Part shown: piece after piece, positions 1 through 10,987 of the stretch
Numbering within the stretch: the stretch's first letter is position 1
Layout of the letters: every line of letters starts with the position of its first letter
From: Mucidula mucida
Taxonomy: Eukaryota > Basidiomycota > Agaricomycetes > Agaricales > Physalacriaceae
DNA: 61,031 nucleotides
Assembly (NCBI GenBank): GCA_015501055.1
Contig: JADNYV010000213.1
Coordinates: 1 to 61,031, forward strand
Direction: 5' to 3'
Program-made: the position numbers and the translations under genes
The notes under the pieces: model-generated
Seen by the model: the letters and a program-made list of their open reading frames with translations, nothing else
Databases searched by the model: none
Told to the model about the DNA's origin: nothing

Positions 1-200
1 AAGTTTCGCTTAATAGATTGCTGATGTTGAAGGTGCCTGTCAAGGCTTATTAGGACTTGAGCCGTACTAGTCTGTTCGCAACTTTGGTAATACATAGTGC
101 GATTTGCGCGTCGCGTTGTTCATAAGTCTTATCCGTCTGTTGAGTACTCACACTACCACCTGTTCCGCCGCCCGATATTCTTCGTAGTTCGGGCCGGGTC

Positions 201-1947
201 ATGAGCATGGGACTTGGATTGCCAACACCTTCTGATGACCTTCTGTCACCGGGCTTAGCTCTAACTATCATGCTGCAGAATAGTGATGGTCCAATAGTAC
301 CTGCGATCCAGTGGAAGGACTTCATTCCCTCTCTTTACAAGACGCGACAGCCGCCGCAACCACTGGGCACTGTCTTGATCTCCGACCTAGAGAGTCAAGC
401 CAAGGAGAAACTGAAGGACCATCCTGGTTGGCTTCTACTCGTCCTCACTCTGGTCCGCACTGACGACTTGATATCGCAGAATGTTTCGAATACGCGCGGG
501 GGAATGCTGGCTCAGAGTCTACATTCGACGCGAACATTAAGGCTTTCCAGAGATACAGGATCATACCGCGTATGATGGTCGACACCACCCAGCGCAATCT
601 CGAAGTGATATTAGTTGTTCATCTCTGGAATCAAAAGATTGATAGCCGCGTGACAGGCAACTATACTTGGAGTTCGGTATCCGACGCCGCTTGTTATAGG
701 TCCCATTGGGACACAGGCGCTATTTACGGAGGAGGGTGAGCTTGCGCCGGCAAGGGCGGGTAACGCGCTTGGGGTGCCATTCGTGCTGAGCAGTGTGGCT
801 TCGCGAAGTATTGAGGATGTTGCAGAGGCGAATGGGAATGGGCATAGGTTTTTCCAGCTTTATTGGTATGATTGAGTTATCTACGAAGTTGCCTTCCTCA
901 ATGCATTGTAGGCCTAAATCAGACGATATCACGTTGTCTTTGCTCAAGAGAGCGAAGGACAACGGGTACAGTGCGCTAGTGGTCACGCTGGACAACTTTT
1001 CGATTGGATGGCGTACGCATGATATCAACGCAAGTATGTTGCTGTCTCTGTCAACGCAAGTCATCAGCTTACGACGATGATGATCGTAGCGTTCGCACCC
1101 CCTCTCCACGGCTACGGGAACGAAGTCGGACGCTCTGATCCTGTGTTTATGGCAAAACTCGGACTGGAACCAGTCACGAATCATCGTCCGTCGTTTCCGT
1201 ACGAGTACAAGAAACTTGATGTGTTGCTGCAGCAGGGCGACCCCCACCAGGCTCAAGAGGCGAAGGTTGGTATGGGCTGGGTGGCGGAGGTGTGCTCGGG
1301 GCACTACCGGTCCTGGGACGCGCTGAGGTTTTTGAGAGACAATTGGAAGGGGCCGATTGTTCTGAAGGGCATCTTGAAAGCTAGTGTAAGTCTGTATATC
1401 AATGACGGTGCCAGAGGGCTGATGATGTGTAGGATGCGGAAAAGGCGCTGGAATATGGAATTGATGGGATCGTTGTGTCGAATCACGGTGCGTGCCTCCA
1501 AACGCGTATATCTGCGTGTAATCTCACAATGAGCAGGAGGACGTCAAGTTGACGGTGCCATCCCGTCGCTGTACGCTCTCGTCGACATCGTGCAATCTCC
1601 GAAAGTAGTAGCGGCCCAGAAAGCGGGGACGTTGACCGTCCTTCTAGACTCGGGCGTACGAACGGGCAGTGATATCATTAAAGCGCTCGCCCTCGGGGCG
1701 CAGGGTGTTTTCTGTCAGTCGTTGCATCTATATATTTTTGTTGCCACTTAACTGACACTCTTGATATACTTGTTTAGTGGGACGCGCGTACCTTTGGGGC
1801 TCCGTCATCGCAGGCCAGGCAGGAGTGGAACAAGTGCTGAGACAGACGATGGCGGAGTTAGATGTGACGTTGGGGTTGATTGGGTATCAGAGCTTGGACG
1901 ACGTTCGGGCGATGGGTGGGGAGGTGGTAAAGAAGATTGACTTCTAA
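201..1947 (+). CDS. FMN-dependent alpha-hydroxy-acid oxidase (lactate 2-monooxygenase-like)
   Basis: The spliced protein reads as an FMN-dependent alpha-hydroxy-acid dehydrogenase, the family of lactate oxidase/monooxygenase and glycolate oxidase, which oxidises a 2-hydroxy acid with flavin. Recognisable segments in order are QAKEKLKDHP, then after an intron (427-479) FEYARGNAGSEST and RIIPRMMVDTTQRNLE. After a second intron (605-656) come YPTPLVIGPIG, VTLDNFSIGWRTHD, the catalytic block SNHGGRQVDGA (His base and Arg, split by an intron near 1490), LLDSGVRTGSDI and GRAYLWGSVIAGQAG. It ends VVKKIDF at 1947. About seven introns of 40-70 bp are inferred by eye. The start is uncertain: ATG at 201 or an in-frame ATG at 270 both fit. 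There is no obvious targeting signal. The substrate cannot be told from the sequence. The frame is intact throughout. Confidence 0.88.
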
Positions 1948-2074
1948 AGAACAGATCTGCTTTCAAGTTGAATTTCAGTTCAAAGGGTGTATTTTTAAAA
2001 CTCTTTTTAATCCAAACTGATTTTGTATGAAGCGTGGCGCACCGATATGTCTGGTAGCTGTGCGTAATTCAACA

Positions 2075-2157
2075 TCCGATATGGTGTAACGGCTAACATT
2101 GCCGCCTTTCATGGAGCATAGTGCGCGGCAGCTCGGGGTTCGATTCCCCGTATCGGA
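2075..2157 (+). tRNA. tRNA-Glu (anticodon TTC) with a 12-nt intron
   Basis: A complete cloverleaf can be drawn. Acceptor arms TCCGATA (2075-2081) and TATCGGA (2151-2157) pair fully. The anticodon stem GCCGC (2101-2105) pairs with GCGGC (2125-2129), and the T arm is CGGGG-TTCGATT-CCCCG. The loop CTTTCA places anticodon TTC at 2108-2110. A 12-nt insertion (about 2112-2123) sits directly after the base 3' of the anticodon, the canonical position of eukaryotic tRNA introns. The body closely matches fungal tRNA-Glu. It lies between two protein genes. Confidence 0.93.
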
Positions 2158-2311
2158 ATTTTTTCCTTTTTGAAATGGCATTCCTCAGGTCCATATCTCA
2201 TGTCCTTGGATTCTAGTAGTATTGGAACTGAGAAGTAAGAACTCGTCACTTTCGCAATTAGGACTCAACAATCATATAGCCGTCACAATACTATAGCTTA
2301 CAACCACACCC

Positions 2312-3628
2312 TCAGAAACACAATTTCAACTCTGATGGTATCTCATCCGTCTGGTGCATAGCCCACGGCGAGTCTAAAAAGTCCCGTAGGGTCCCTATCT
2401 TGGTCTTCGCATACATGACCTCCACCTCATCGTTCACGGCCCCCAGCGTATCCACATTGCCCTTCTTCTCCAGTCTCAAGAGCTCTTGCTGAAGCTCGTA
2501 CAATCGCTGATGGATCTGCATCTGCCGATCCGTGAATGGCGAGACGTTGAGGCTCGTGATTGTAGACGGTGCGATGATGGACCTGCGCATCGGGTCTGAG
2601 GTATCGTAGATAGAAGGGTATGTGGGCGGCGGCGGGCTGGGTCGTTTTAGGTATCCGTAAGGATCTGCCGAGATGATGGATGGCGTGTGGACAGTCATGG
2701 GCGGCGAGCCCACGTACTTTTCCGCCATATACTGCCTGAAGGAGGACGGCGAATATGAGTCTCGCACCATGCGCTGCGGGCGGAAGGCGCGTCGGCGTCG
2801 ACGGCGGATGAGAATGTAGCCCAAGACGCCAACAATCGCAAGGAAGGTTAAGACACCAAAGACGATCCCGACTATAGTTCCGGTGTTATTCCTTGTTTGT
2901 CTATCAGACATCATATCGCTGACGGGAAGAGGAAAAACATACCCAGGAGTAGTACGTGAACGAGTGACAGTGTGGTCCTCGCCTTTCTGGCCTTGCGTAG
3001 AGTTTTGGCCGTTATTGTTGCCATTATTGCCACCACCACCGCCATTACCACCGCCGCCGCCATTGCCACCACCACCACAGTGGCGACAACCACCATCATG
3101 TTCACTGTTAGAAGAGGTCGAGGATGCGTTCTTGTTCACTTGGATCTCGCTACTCTTCGCAAGCGCTTTCTCTAATTTTGGATTGCTGAACTGGTCGTCA
3201 GAAATTATGCCACTCTGACAGAATTAAAGAATATCTACTCGGTATCGTCGACTGCCACGACTAGGTACCGCCTCGGAGAATGGTTGATAAGCACGCGAGA
3301 AAGCTACTACGTTAGTGACTTACATGGGGAAAGAGAAACCAATGGACTTCGAGATAGTTGCATTGAAGGGATCCACTGAGAAGATGGGTCGGGCGAACTC
3401 CCCCTTATCCAGCCGGTATTTCTTGAGAAACAGTTGGTCGGGATCTCCAGGCTCGTGAATAAGCGTGATATTCGTGTCTGCGCCCTGCACTGTCGTATTG
3501 GGTGCAATGATCTGCAAACAAGACGACCATGGTAGCCAGACCCTGTAAGCCGAGCTATGGTGAGGGGCTGTAGTTCGTGGTTTACTGGCCGACGTACAAA
3601 AGTGCGAATAGACCACCCAGAAAATCAT
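2312..3628 (-). CDS. Single-pass membrane protein with Gly/Asn-rich ectodomain (paralog A)
   Basis: I do not recognise a named family. The gene has an N-terminal exon (hydrophobic start MIFWVVYSHF, then an ectodomain with IIAPNTTV and FLKKYRLDKGEFARPIFSVD). After introns comes a large exon with a glycine/asparagine tract, one transmembrane segment (about GTIVGIVFGVLTFLAIVGVL), a basic stop-transfer run RRRRRR and a Ser/Pro-rich cytoplasmic tail with LYELQQELLRLEKKG. This layout resembles fungal wall-stress sensors and other receptor-like proteins, but that is inference from topology. The neighbouring gene at 4644-6276 is a clear paralog with the same exon order. The exact first exon boundary is uncertain: a donor-like gtctggctacc follows the N-terminal exon in both copies. 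Confidence 0.65.
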
Positions 3629-4643
3629 AGCCAGCCTGAGGATTCAGGAAACAAGGAAAGAAAAGACCGTGAAGGAGAGAAACGAGAAAGGTGGGAAGAA
3701 GACAGAGCGCGTTGTCTCCTGCTTAGTCTTTAGATCTGCCATCGACAATGAATTGAAGGTGGAGGTAAGATGCAACTATCAGTGAAACACCGGCAACTGA
3801 CAGCTCACATCATAAGTGCCGGGATATGGAGATCTCACCTCAACTTCCAAGCTGATGTGTACATGAATGCAGTGTTCCCGAATGATGCAGAAATCCGGGA
3901 ACGATCGCGTGTAATGTCAATTGACTTTTTCTTCGTGGATGCGCCTTGAACCTATACCATTTGTCGTTGGCAGGTAATGGACACTCAACAACATCAACAC
4001 CGCGCCAGTCCAAGAGACTACAGAAGTTGTGGGCTCCCGGTCTCAGACGGAGACAACGGGAGACCAACAGATGCATAGCCCCGTCGCTGATATCTTGGTG
4101 TAGTAGTTAGCTGTGGAGATGCTGCAACATATAATACTCCATGATATGGTCCAATCTACAATTCCACAAGGCACATTGACCACGATGAGTGTGTCTTGGA
4201 TGTCAGAAGCTTTCCGAAGCCCTTTTCCTGATCCCCTCTCCTGAGATGCAGCTTAATATTTCGAAGGCAACGTTAAGTTGCTTCATTGAGCGAAGGCGCG
4301 CATTCCCTTGTGATCGTCTAACTGAAGCTCTGATGGCGACTCGTCTGCTCGGACACAGACGACCCAGGTTTAAAAATCTGAGATGTTCATCCGTGTTATG
4401 AGGAACACCTTGAGACGCTGCCCGCGCAGCGGTGTGAGGACTTCCTATGTCAACTCTCTCATGAATCTATGATTTAGTCAGTATGTTAGATTGACATGTA
4501 AGAACGAGAAGGTACCGGGGTAGAAGTTCTCGAATGCGCTTGATCCAAACGGCTTGCGCGCACATCACAAGAGAAAACATCAAGCGAGAGTAGAATTTAT
4601 TCAGTATAAATTTGTCGTAACAAATCTTTCGAAGCAAAGGTCC
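3629..4643. other. Intergenic region between the two membrane-protein paralogs
   Basis: No coding stretch with convincing composition or recognisable domain was found. Short open frames on both strands (for example 3840-4076 and 4189-4401) have no matching splice context. This should contain the promoter of paralog A and the 3' end of paralog B. Confidence 0.4.
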
Positions 4644-6276
4644 TTACAATGTGCGTCTTGGTACGATACGCTCGTCAAAATCATCACGCTCAATAGTCTG
4701 TACAGAGACGTAATCTGGCGGGAAGGGATCCGCAAAGCGAAATGGGTGGTGAACATCCACCGGCACTTGAACGACTTCGATAGCGGCTGTGGCATCACAG
4801 CGCGAATCACGATGACTAATCTTAGTCTGGGGCGAGCGCATCTGTCAAGCGATAAGCCCCCATTGACTGATATAGCGCCCCAAGTGCGAATTACCTGTGC
4901 GGATGAACCATGAGAAGTATGAGACTCCGATGAGTTCTCTGGTGGCAAACGATTAGGCCGTCCAACAAAGAATCGACTCCGGGAATCAGTGTATATGGTA
5001 TGTGTCGTATCATTGCTAGGTGACCGAAATGGGTGTCTTCCCAACGCCATCGCCTGTAGTTTGACTTGAGAATCGCGAGATATCAGGGTCATAGGGCATG
5101 AGACTTACCTCCCTCCAAGTTCGCTTCCCTCGCGAAAGTTGAGCCTCTTGATCATTGTCGTCGAAGGGGTGTGATGTTCGCAGATCAAACGGTGTTGTGT
5201 TTTTGTCGTCGCGCTGTCGTTCGGTGGCTATTGTAAATCTCGTTAGCAAGCAGACATGCTTGGGAATATGAAGCTTACAGTGGCTCGCATTCCTTCGACG
5301 AACTAAATAATACACCAATAAACCGAGAATAACCCAGAAAGCTGAGACGCCAAAAATCAAACCGATGATTACAGCGGTATTCAAATGGTTTGAGCTGGAG
5401 GGACGTTCATTGAGATGGCGGGGTAACAAGGCCACATGAATACCGACCTTCTTCTCCCTCGGTGGTCAGAGCCATGATCACTATCCCCCGTATCAAGCGA
5501 CCTGAAATTGAGGTGAAACGAGTTGTACAGTCACCGAGACTGCTTACGCCGTTGTAGAAGGAGAAGCTTGCGGGACAGAGGTCGTGATACCGTTCGTAAA
5601 GTCGTGGTCACCACGATGTCTCCCGTGGCGCCCCCAGCGATCCTCGTCATCATCATCGTCTAAGACTTGTATTTCAAGACTTCGAGCAAGAGCGTTCGTG
5701 AGGTTCCAATCTCTAGTTATCTAGAAAGTGAGATAGACGTATGGATGTCAAGAAGGGACTCACTCAGGATTGGCGACAGCAACGACAACATAGTCCCTGA
5801 CAACGTGAAGTCAGATTGATGTCAGACGGATACAAATGTCGCGCTTACTGTATGTTTGAGAATGTTATATTTGATATGACGGTAGAGGTTGAGAAAGCGA
5901 CGGGGAATAGCACAGATTCGTCGAATTCGTTGTTATCGACTTCGAATTCCTTTAAAAAGATGTCCGTTGGAGTGTCCCAGTTCTCGAAAATGACCAAGAC
6001 GCTTGTAGAGACATTCACAGTAGTGTTGGATGGCACTAAAATGTGAATAGAATATGCTACTGGTAGCCAGACCATGTTTAGCTCAAACGAAATGTTGCAG
6101 AGGAGAGCAGACGAACAGTAGCGCGAATGGCACCATGTTTCAGACGTGAACACCAGTATTCGAGGCGAAAGATAAGAGAGAAGATGCAGTCTGACTGTCT
6201 GAACATACAGAGTGTCCTTATATTCTCGGAACGGAGCGATGGGAGACACATACGTATTAATCAAGTCTGACGGCAC
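4644..6276 (-). CDS. Single-pass membrane protein (paralog B)
   Basis: Tandem paralog of the gene at 2312-3628. Shared ectodomain pattern: VPSNTTV...DIFLKEFEVDNNEFDESVLFPV, aligning with APNTTV...QLFLKKYRLDKGEFARPIF in copy A. Next come DYVVVAVANP and WNLTNALARSLEIQVLDDDDD, which matches PKLEKALAKSSEIQV in copy A. The transmembrane segment follows (TAVIIGLIFGVSAFWVILGL, then VYYLVRRR), then a cytoplasmic tail ending DFDERIVPRRTL. At least six exons are needed, and introns are read by eye. The N-terminal exon is not settled: hydrophobic sequence precedes the ectodomain, but the start codon is ambiguous, so the upstream limit is provisional. No enzyme domain is seen. Function is unknown, and a cell-surface sensor or adhesin role is only a guess. 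Confidence 0.6.
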
Positions 6277-6410
6277 ATCTGTAATACGCTCATACAGTCT
6301 GAAGCCGACTGATGAGCGCCAGATATCCCCAGCGCTAGCATGCGCTCTATATACAGTGAGAAGGATGGATGATGCCGATACCCTAGGAAGGTAGCATGTG
6401 GCGGAAAGAC

Positions 6411-6928
6411 TTATAGCTCCGGCACACCAAAGTACTGGGGCGGAGAAAGTAGGGAGACTTTAGAATTCAGAAGATCATCAGCTGGCGCGTGAGAGACTGG
6501 CGCAGAGTTCGCGTTTGTGCTGGAAGGTTGTAGCAACGTCGAATCTTTGATTGGCAGGCATTCAGAGTCTGAGGCAAGCCTTTTAGCCGAAGTCAAGGTT
6601 ATACGGACAGGATCCCGATATACGAACCGTTTCAATAACGAGAAACGCGGCCGCAAGAGTTGCAGCTTATCGTGGTGAGCGTAAGAAGGAGAAAGTGCTC
6701 CCGTGCCGAATAATTGACCTTCGGCTCAGTCGGCGGACCTTCAAACGGAAGTCGAGTCCAGCCCGAGCACCCCGAGTTTGCTCCGGGCTCTTCAGCAGTA
6801 TCTCCAGCTGGCAACGCCCTCCCCAAACACATACAGGTCTGATACAGGCTTCGACGCAACGCCCAGTACCGTTCTGCCGACATCGTTGCAGTAGACTCAC
6901 AAGATATTGATGTATTGAACTCCATCAT
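6411..6928 (-). CDS. Hypothetical protein, possible spliced gene
   Basis: Two open stretches in different frames could be exons of one gene. The upstream one begins near 6928 (MMEFNTSISCESTATMSAER, then LYQTCMCLGRAL). The downstream one reads LLRPRFSLLKRFVYRDPVRI and ends with SPPQYFGVPEL before a stop at 6411. I recognise no domain and the splice join is not obvious, so this may be wrong. Confidence 0.25.
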
Positions 6929-7306
6929 GATCTTTCGACTGATGTACTCATGTTCGGAGCACTGAGGCTGTCGTCACGGTGCAGCTGCGGAGATTATTTC
7001 TCATGTTGATTTCTACAACGAGATAGCATCCGGTGATCATGACGAAGCATACACACCGACCGATGCAAGAGGATATCGATTAGACAGTTAGAAGATATTC
7101 GGGATCCCTTGGATAGGACGGAGGCTTCGAGCGCATATTCGTATCCTACACCAGCTCAAAGGACCACATCAATCATTATATTTTGTGCACACGACATAGG
7201 AAATTCGGAACCGAAGTTTCCGACAGTAGATATGCGCCACAGAAGTAGTCATCTGCCCTTGTAGTACGTCCCGTGTACATACGCACCAGTAGCTGTAGAC
7301 ACGATA

Positions 7307-8005
7307 TCAATGGTACAGCACTTGGGAGATCGAAGTAGTATTTAACGTACTAGCGTGGGTGCAAGGACAATGGATCATCATCACAGGAACCACAAAAAAC
7401 CGCTGAGCCGTCGGGTACTGTCCAAGTCCCATACCGGTGCCGCATACATGGCAAGTACTTGACGGTGGCGATGGAGGGGGCGGAAAGACATGTACCGTGA
7501 CTGAGCTTCGTGGCGCGGATGCGGGGGAGTGATAGTTCTGGGGAGAGGGAAGCGCGAGCTGTGTGGTCCTTGGGTTGTATAGATAGTCGTAGGCCGGCAC
7601 TGCAGGACCGTACGAGTATACAGCGTTGGGGGATGGATTTCCACGAGCACGCGTCAGCGCATTTTGGGCAACTGGACCGTAAATATGAGGGCCGCCCGCT
7701 GAGGAACCGCGCTGGGAGATACTGTCGCTAGGATAAACTGGTGGGATCATACTGGACACTTCAAGTCCTTGATGGGACGCGACAGATCCGCGATGTGTCC
7801 CACTTCCGTTCAACAATCCAGACGAGGGGACACCTGCGACTCCACTGTGATGACTGCCCGAGTAGGCAAAGCTGTACAATTGGTGTGGCGCGCCAACGGA
7901 AGGATGTCGCGAACTTCTTGTATCTGAGTGGCGCGCAGATCGTCGGCCATGAGAGCTATGATAAGATGCTGGAGCTATGGCCAATGGCTGGGGATAGACG
8001 CTCAT
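7307..8005 (-). CDS. Hypothetical Pro/Ser/Tyr-rich protein
   Basis: A 232-codon ATG-initiated frame with a strongly biased, low-complexity composition: Ser, Pro, His, Tyr and Gly repeats such as YSYGPAVPAYDYLYNP and PPPPSPPSSTCHVCG. No known domain is seen. Such composition occurs in disordered regulatory proteins. The last ~45 codons (after the CHVCGTG motif) look less natural and could lie beyond a splice donor. It might also be one exon of a larger gene with the weak frames at 6411-6928. Confidence 0.35.
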   Translation of the reverse strand: MSVYPQPLAIAPASYHSSHGRRSARHSDTRSSRHPSVGAPHQLYSFAYSGSHHSGVAGVPSSGLLNGSGTHRGSVASHQGLEVSSMIPPVYPSDSISQRGSSAGGPHIYGPVAQNALTRARGNPSPNAVYSYGPAVPAYDYLYNPRTTQLALPSPQNYHSPASAPRSSVTVHVFPPPPSPPSSTCHVCGTGMGLGQYPTAQRFFVVPVMMIHCPCTHASTLNTTSISQVLYH

Positions 8006-9164
8006 GACAGTGGGTAGAGCAGCGACGTGATCTAGGTGCAGTATGTCAATTTATAAGTAGGCCATACCAGGAAAAGCCAACGAACCTGAGGTAGTACTGT
8101 ACATCGAAAATGGGCAAAATGTGCACTCCGTGATGGGATGCCGTGTATTTCCTTTCCGTCTTCAGGAACACGCTGAGGTCGATGTCTAATACGACATACT
8201 AGATTGAGAAACGACTATCGCGCCAGGCCAGGTGAAGGGTTGTAGTCTCGATGTTCAGTTGTCCAGGCCATATATGAAAGACAGCGCAAAGGAGGTCTCA
8301 TTGCGTTGACGCTCCACCTGTTGAAGTCAACAGCCTCTCCAGTACCATAGCACACACGCGGTTCCGAAAATGGTCAAAATGCGAAGATTGTTGGCGAATA
8401 TGTTCCGAGAAGGCAGAGTATCATGCATCAGGCCCGAAATGGAGAAAAAGTCTGTGGCTTCGATTGAAAACTGTTCGTACCGGTGTTACATTTGAGCACC
8501 AAAGGCAGTACAACCAAAATGATACTGTCGATATCAGTACAGTAAAGCTGTAGAAATGATGTCGGCCCAAGGAGCGTCATTTACGTCTGGTTGCGAGAAT
8601 TCCTCCGAGCCAAGGGGACTTGAAGGAGGGTATCGTGGCAGAGCTGACTCATCGATCAATGTGGCGCACCAGGATTTCCTTGTATCTTCCACAACATCTC
8701 GGCTTCAGGTAACGTCATTTCATTTCGTCTTCGTTTGAACGAAATGTAAGTCAGTGATGGTCGACAATGTCAACGAGTAGACACGTCTGCGCTCGTCTAT
8801 GGCCATACATGCGTCTACACGAAGCATTGCAATCGTGGTCCTAGCAGCAGTACTAAGAATAAGTAGTGTCAATGATCAAGTTCGCGAGGATGGACGCGAT
8901 TACCTTTTCTGGCGATCGCGTGGGTGTCCACCGATGCATTACTCGGAGTCCATTTATGGCGCCTGGCCATACAACGGCAAACAATGCCAGAGTATATAAT
9001 GGGCGACAGACGGTTAATCTTCATTCGCTTCAGCTCTCTCTACGCCCATCACGCCCTCTTATGCCCTCACGCTCGCTCTACGCGCACCCTCGCGCTCGCT
9101 CTACGCAGACCTTCAGGCTCGCCTACGCCCTCACGCTTGCTCGTACACCGTCATCCATTCCCCC
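8006..9164. other. No gene recognised; pyrimidine-rich repetitive leader at its right end
   Basis: No supported coding sequence. From about 9025 to 9150 the + strand is C/T-rich with imperfect repeats of a ctacgccctcacgctcgct-like unit, directly upstream of the ATG at 9165. This looks like the pyrimidine-rich core promoter or leader typical of fungal genes. A short inverted repeat (CATTTCGT...ACGAAATG) lies near 8720-8750, with no evident function. Confidence 0.4.
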
Positions 9165-10273
9165 ATGGCCGCTCGTCAAATCTCCCATCAACAACTCGTC
9201 GACGACACAGTGCATCGTCTACTTGAAACCGGGACATTGATTTGCGCAATCGACAAGGAGGTCGTCATCTGTTTCAAGGAACTTTCCGATCTGAGGAACG
9301 AAGCACAATTCAGCTTCTTACACAGGTAAATATCTAATCTTGCAAGCAAGACATTGCATCGACTGATCGTCATTTCAGAGTCTTATTCGCGCGAGCGGGC
9401 ATCGACCAAGTGATGGACCTGTATACCAAGTTACCAACTTTCACAACAAGCACCAGCTGATCTCGGAGGACGTGGCGAAGCTCTTGCACATTACCTTTGC
9501 AAGTGCCGCGAATGCAGTCGACCAGGATACCGCAGCACGTTCAAGTGCGATGCCATTCAAGGAGCGCGCTACTGAACATCGACCGTGCTTGGATCTCCCG
9601 ATACACGTCCTAATTTGCCTGGCTTATGGGTCTCAATTTGCTTTCTCTATCCTTTCACTCCTCGCTTCGGTCTTGTATTCTTGCAAGATGAACACATCAT
9701 CTCTGTCTTGGTAATATTCGTCTGGTCTGACTCGCAGCTGTAAGTACACATCTTTGCATGATACATTGTGGACTGATCATTCTCTTTCAGTTGAAGCTAC
9801 CGCTCGTTTTCTTCAGAAAGTCAAGATTTCTACTAGGCAATTGCACGCGCACCTTGACATCTATTGGCAAGGATGTACTGCGCTGAACGAATTCTTGCTG
9901 GAGGCTCGGAACATCGGACCGAACGAGGCGCAGGAGCGTTCCAATGCGCGTCTTTTCATTCAGCGATTCCACCTCAACGTATTTTGTTACATTGGTACTT
10001 ATCTGCTAGCACTCATTCTGATGACGATCAGTTCGCTTCGCACTCTCCGATTGCCGTCGATTTCAATTTTGTGGTCGACCTTTCAATAACGGCTTCCTTG
10101 TTCTACCTGACGAACGGACTTCAATGCTAGGAGACGACTTTGAAGGATCAAACATCGATGAAGATACTAATTCGCTCGGTGGTCTCATGAATGAGAACCC
10201 AGACTCGGGGTCTGCGTATTCATCAAACAATGATGTTAGTCAGAATGTACGGCAAAGAGCTTCGTTTGGATGA
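9165..10273 (+). CDS. Hypothetical protein, multi-exon
   Basis: The ATG at 9165 (MAARQISHQQLVDDTVHRLL) follows a pyrimidine-rich leader. Exon 1 ends at a good donor (CACAG|gtaaat near 9329) and joins an exon reading VLFARAGIDQ. A 49 bp intron ending caccag is then inferred, followed by LISEDVAKLLHITFASAANA. Further exons carry VEATARFLQKVKISTRQLHA and LDIYWQGCTALNEFL, and an acidic Ser/Asn-rich tail GDDFEGSNIDEDTNS that ends RQRASFG at 10273. I recognise no family. The mid-section splicing (9560-9790 and 9985-10020) is uncertain. A PARP-like gene relic begins about 50 bp downstream. Confidence 0.4.
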
Positions 10274-10324
10274 CGATACTTTCTATAATATACATGTACT
10301 TCACGGCAATGTAATTGTTGTTAA

Positions 10325-10645
10325 ATCAGGCCCATTTTATCACCTTTTGTTGTTAAGCCGGACAATAACAAGCGGATGCTGCGCTTGCGCATCGCCTAAC
10401 CAAGAAAAAAGAGAAAGAATTCCTCGAGGTCATGGAACATTCAAGCCAAATCTGAGGACGTTGCGGTCAAAGTGGACATCGACGTCGAGACGACTTTATT
10501 AGAAGACGGCTCCCCAGCATTGCATCTTGACAATCTCGCGTGCTGTGAGCCTTGGCTGAACTTGAGACTTCCGGTGCCAGAGATGTCGGTTGTGCATTGT
10601 TCCTTTCATGTTACACTATTGATTCCTACTTCTGTTTGTAGGGAC
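10325..10645 (+). pseudogene. Relic of the SIM/PARP-like gene (middle exons only)
   Basis: This stretch aligns base for base, with scattered changes, to 17940-18260 of the intact PARP-like gene. Shared blocks include the intron end catcaccttttgttgtta, the exon text acaagcggatgctgcgcttg, aagacggctccccagca and the next intron end attgattcctacttctg. Frames are destroyed by stops and small indels (for example CGCCTAACC in place of the CTCCTAGCG region). Neither the SIM-bearing first exons nor the PARP catalytic exons were found nearby, so only the linker part survives. It is in the same orientation as the copy at 17.3 kb and about 7 kb away. Confidence 0.85.
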
Positions 10646-10987
10646 TCGACCGTATACAAGTGCGTTCTCTCCCCGGACGACAGAGGACCACAAGGATTGG
10701 AAGTATACATTAAACTACATCGGACGTTTGGTAGGCAGGTTCTCATGGCTGTCATGTAGGATGTGAGGAGACAATGGCGTCAAATATCCGTCCGTTGAAG
10801 TCAATGATTCTGAATCCTTGCGATGATTCGTCTCACGTGAAATGAAACGCGGTCACCTGCCTGAATTCGGGATCGCAACATCATATCATGGATAATGCTA
10901 ATGATACATACAGTGTGGTCTTCAAGTGCAAGAAAGTAAAGGCGTGGACATTACAACAAAAAAAATGCAAAATAGTCGTGAGAAGAG
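10646..10987. other. No gene recognised; downstream flank of MED13
   Basis: No coding signal. It contains an A-rich run (caacaaaaaaaatgc near 10955), consistent with 3' flank and polyadenylation sequence of the leftward MED13 gene. Confidence 0.35.

Noticed and set aside
2883..3218. Plus-strand frame rich in Pro/Leu
   Set aside because: Antisense shadow of the Gly/Asn-rich exon of the membrane protein on the minus strand.
8715..8755. Short inverted repeat CATTTCGT/ACGAAATG
   Set aside because: Eight-base arms in non-coding DNA; expected by chance at this scale and no T-tract or gene end fits a terminator role.
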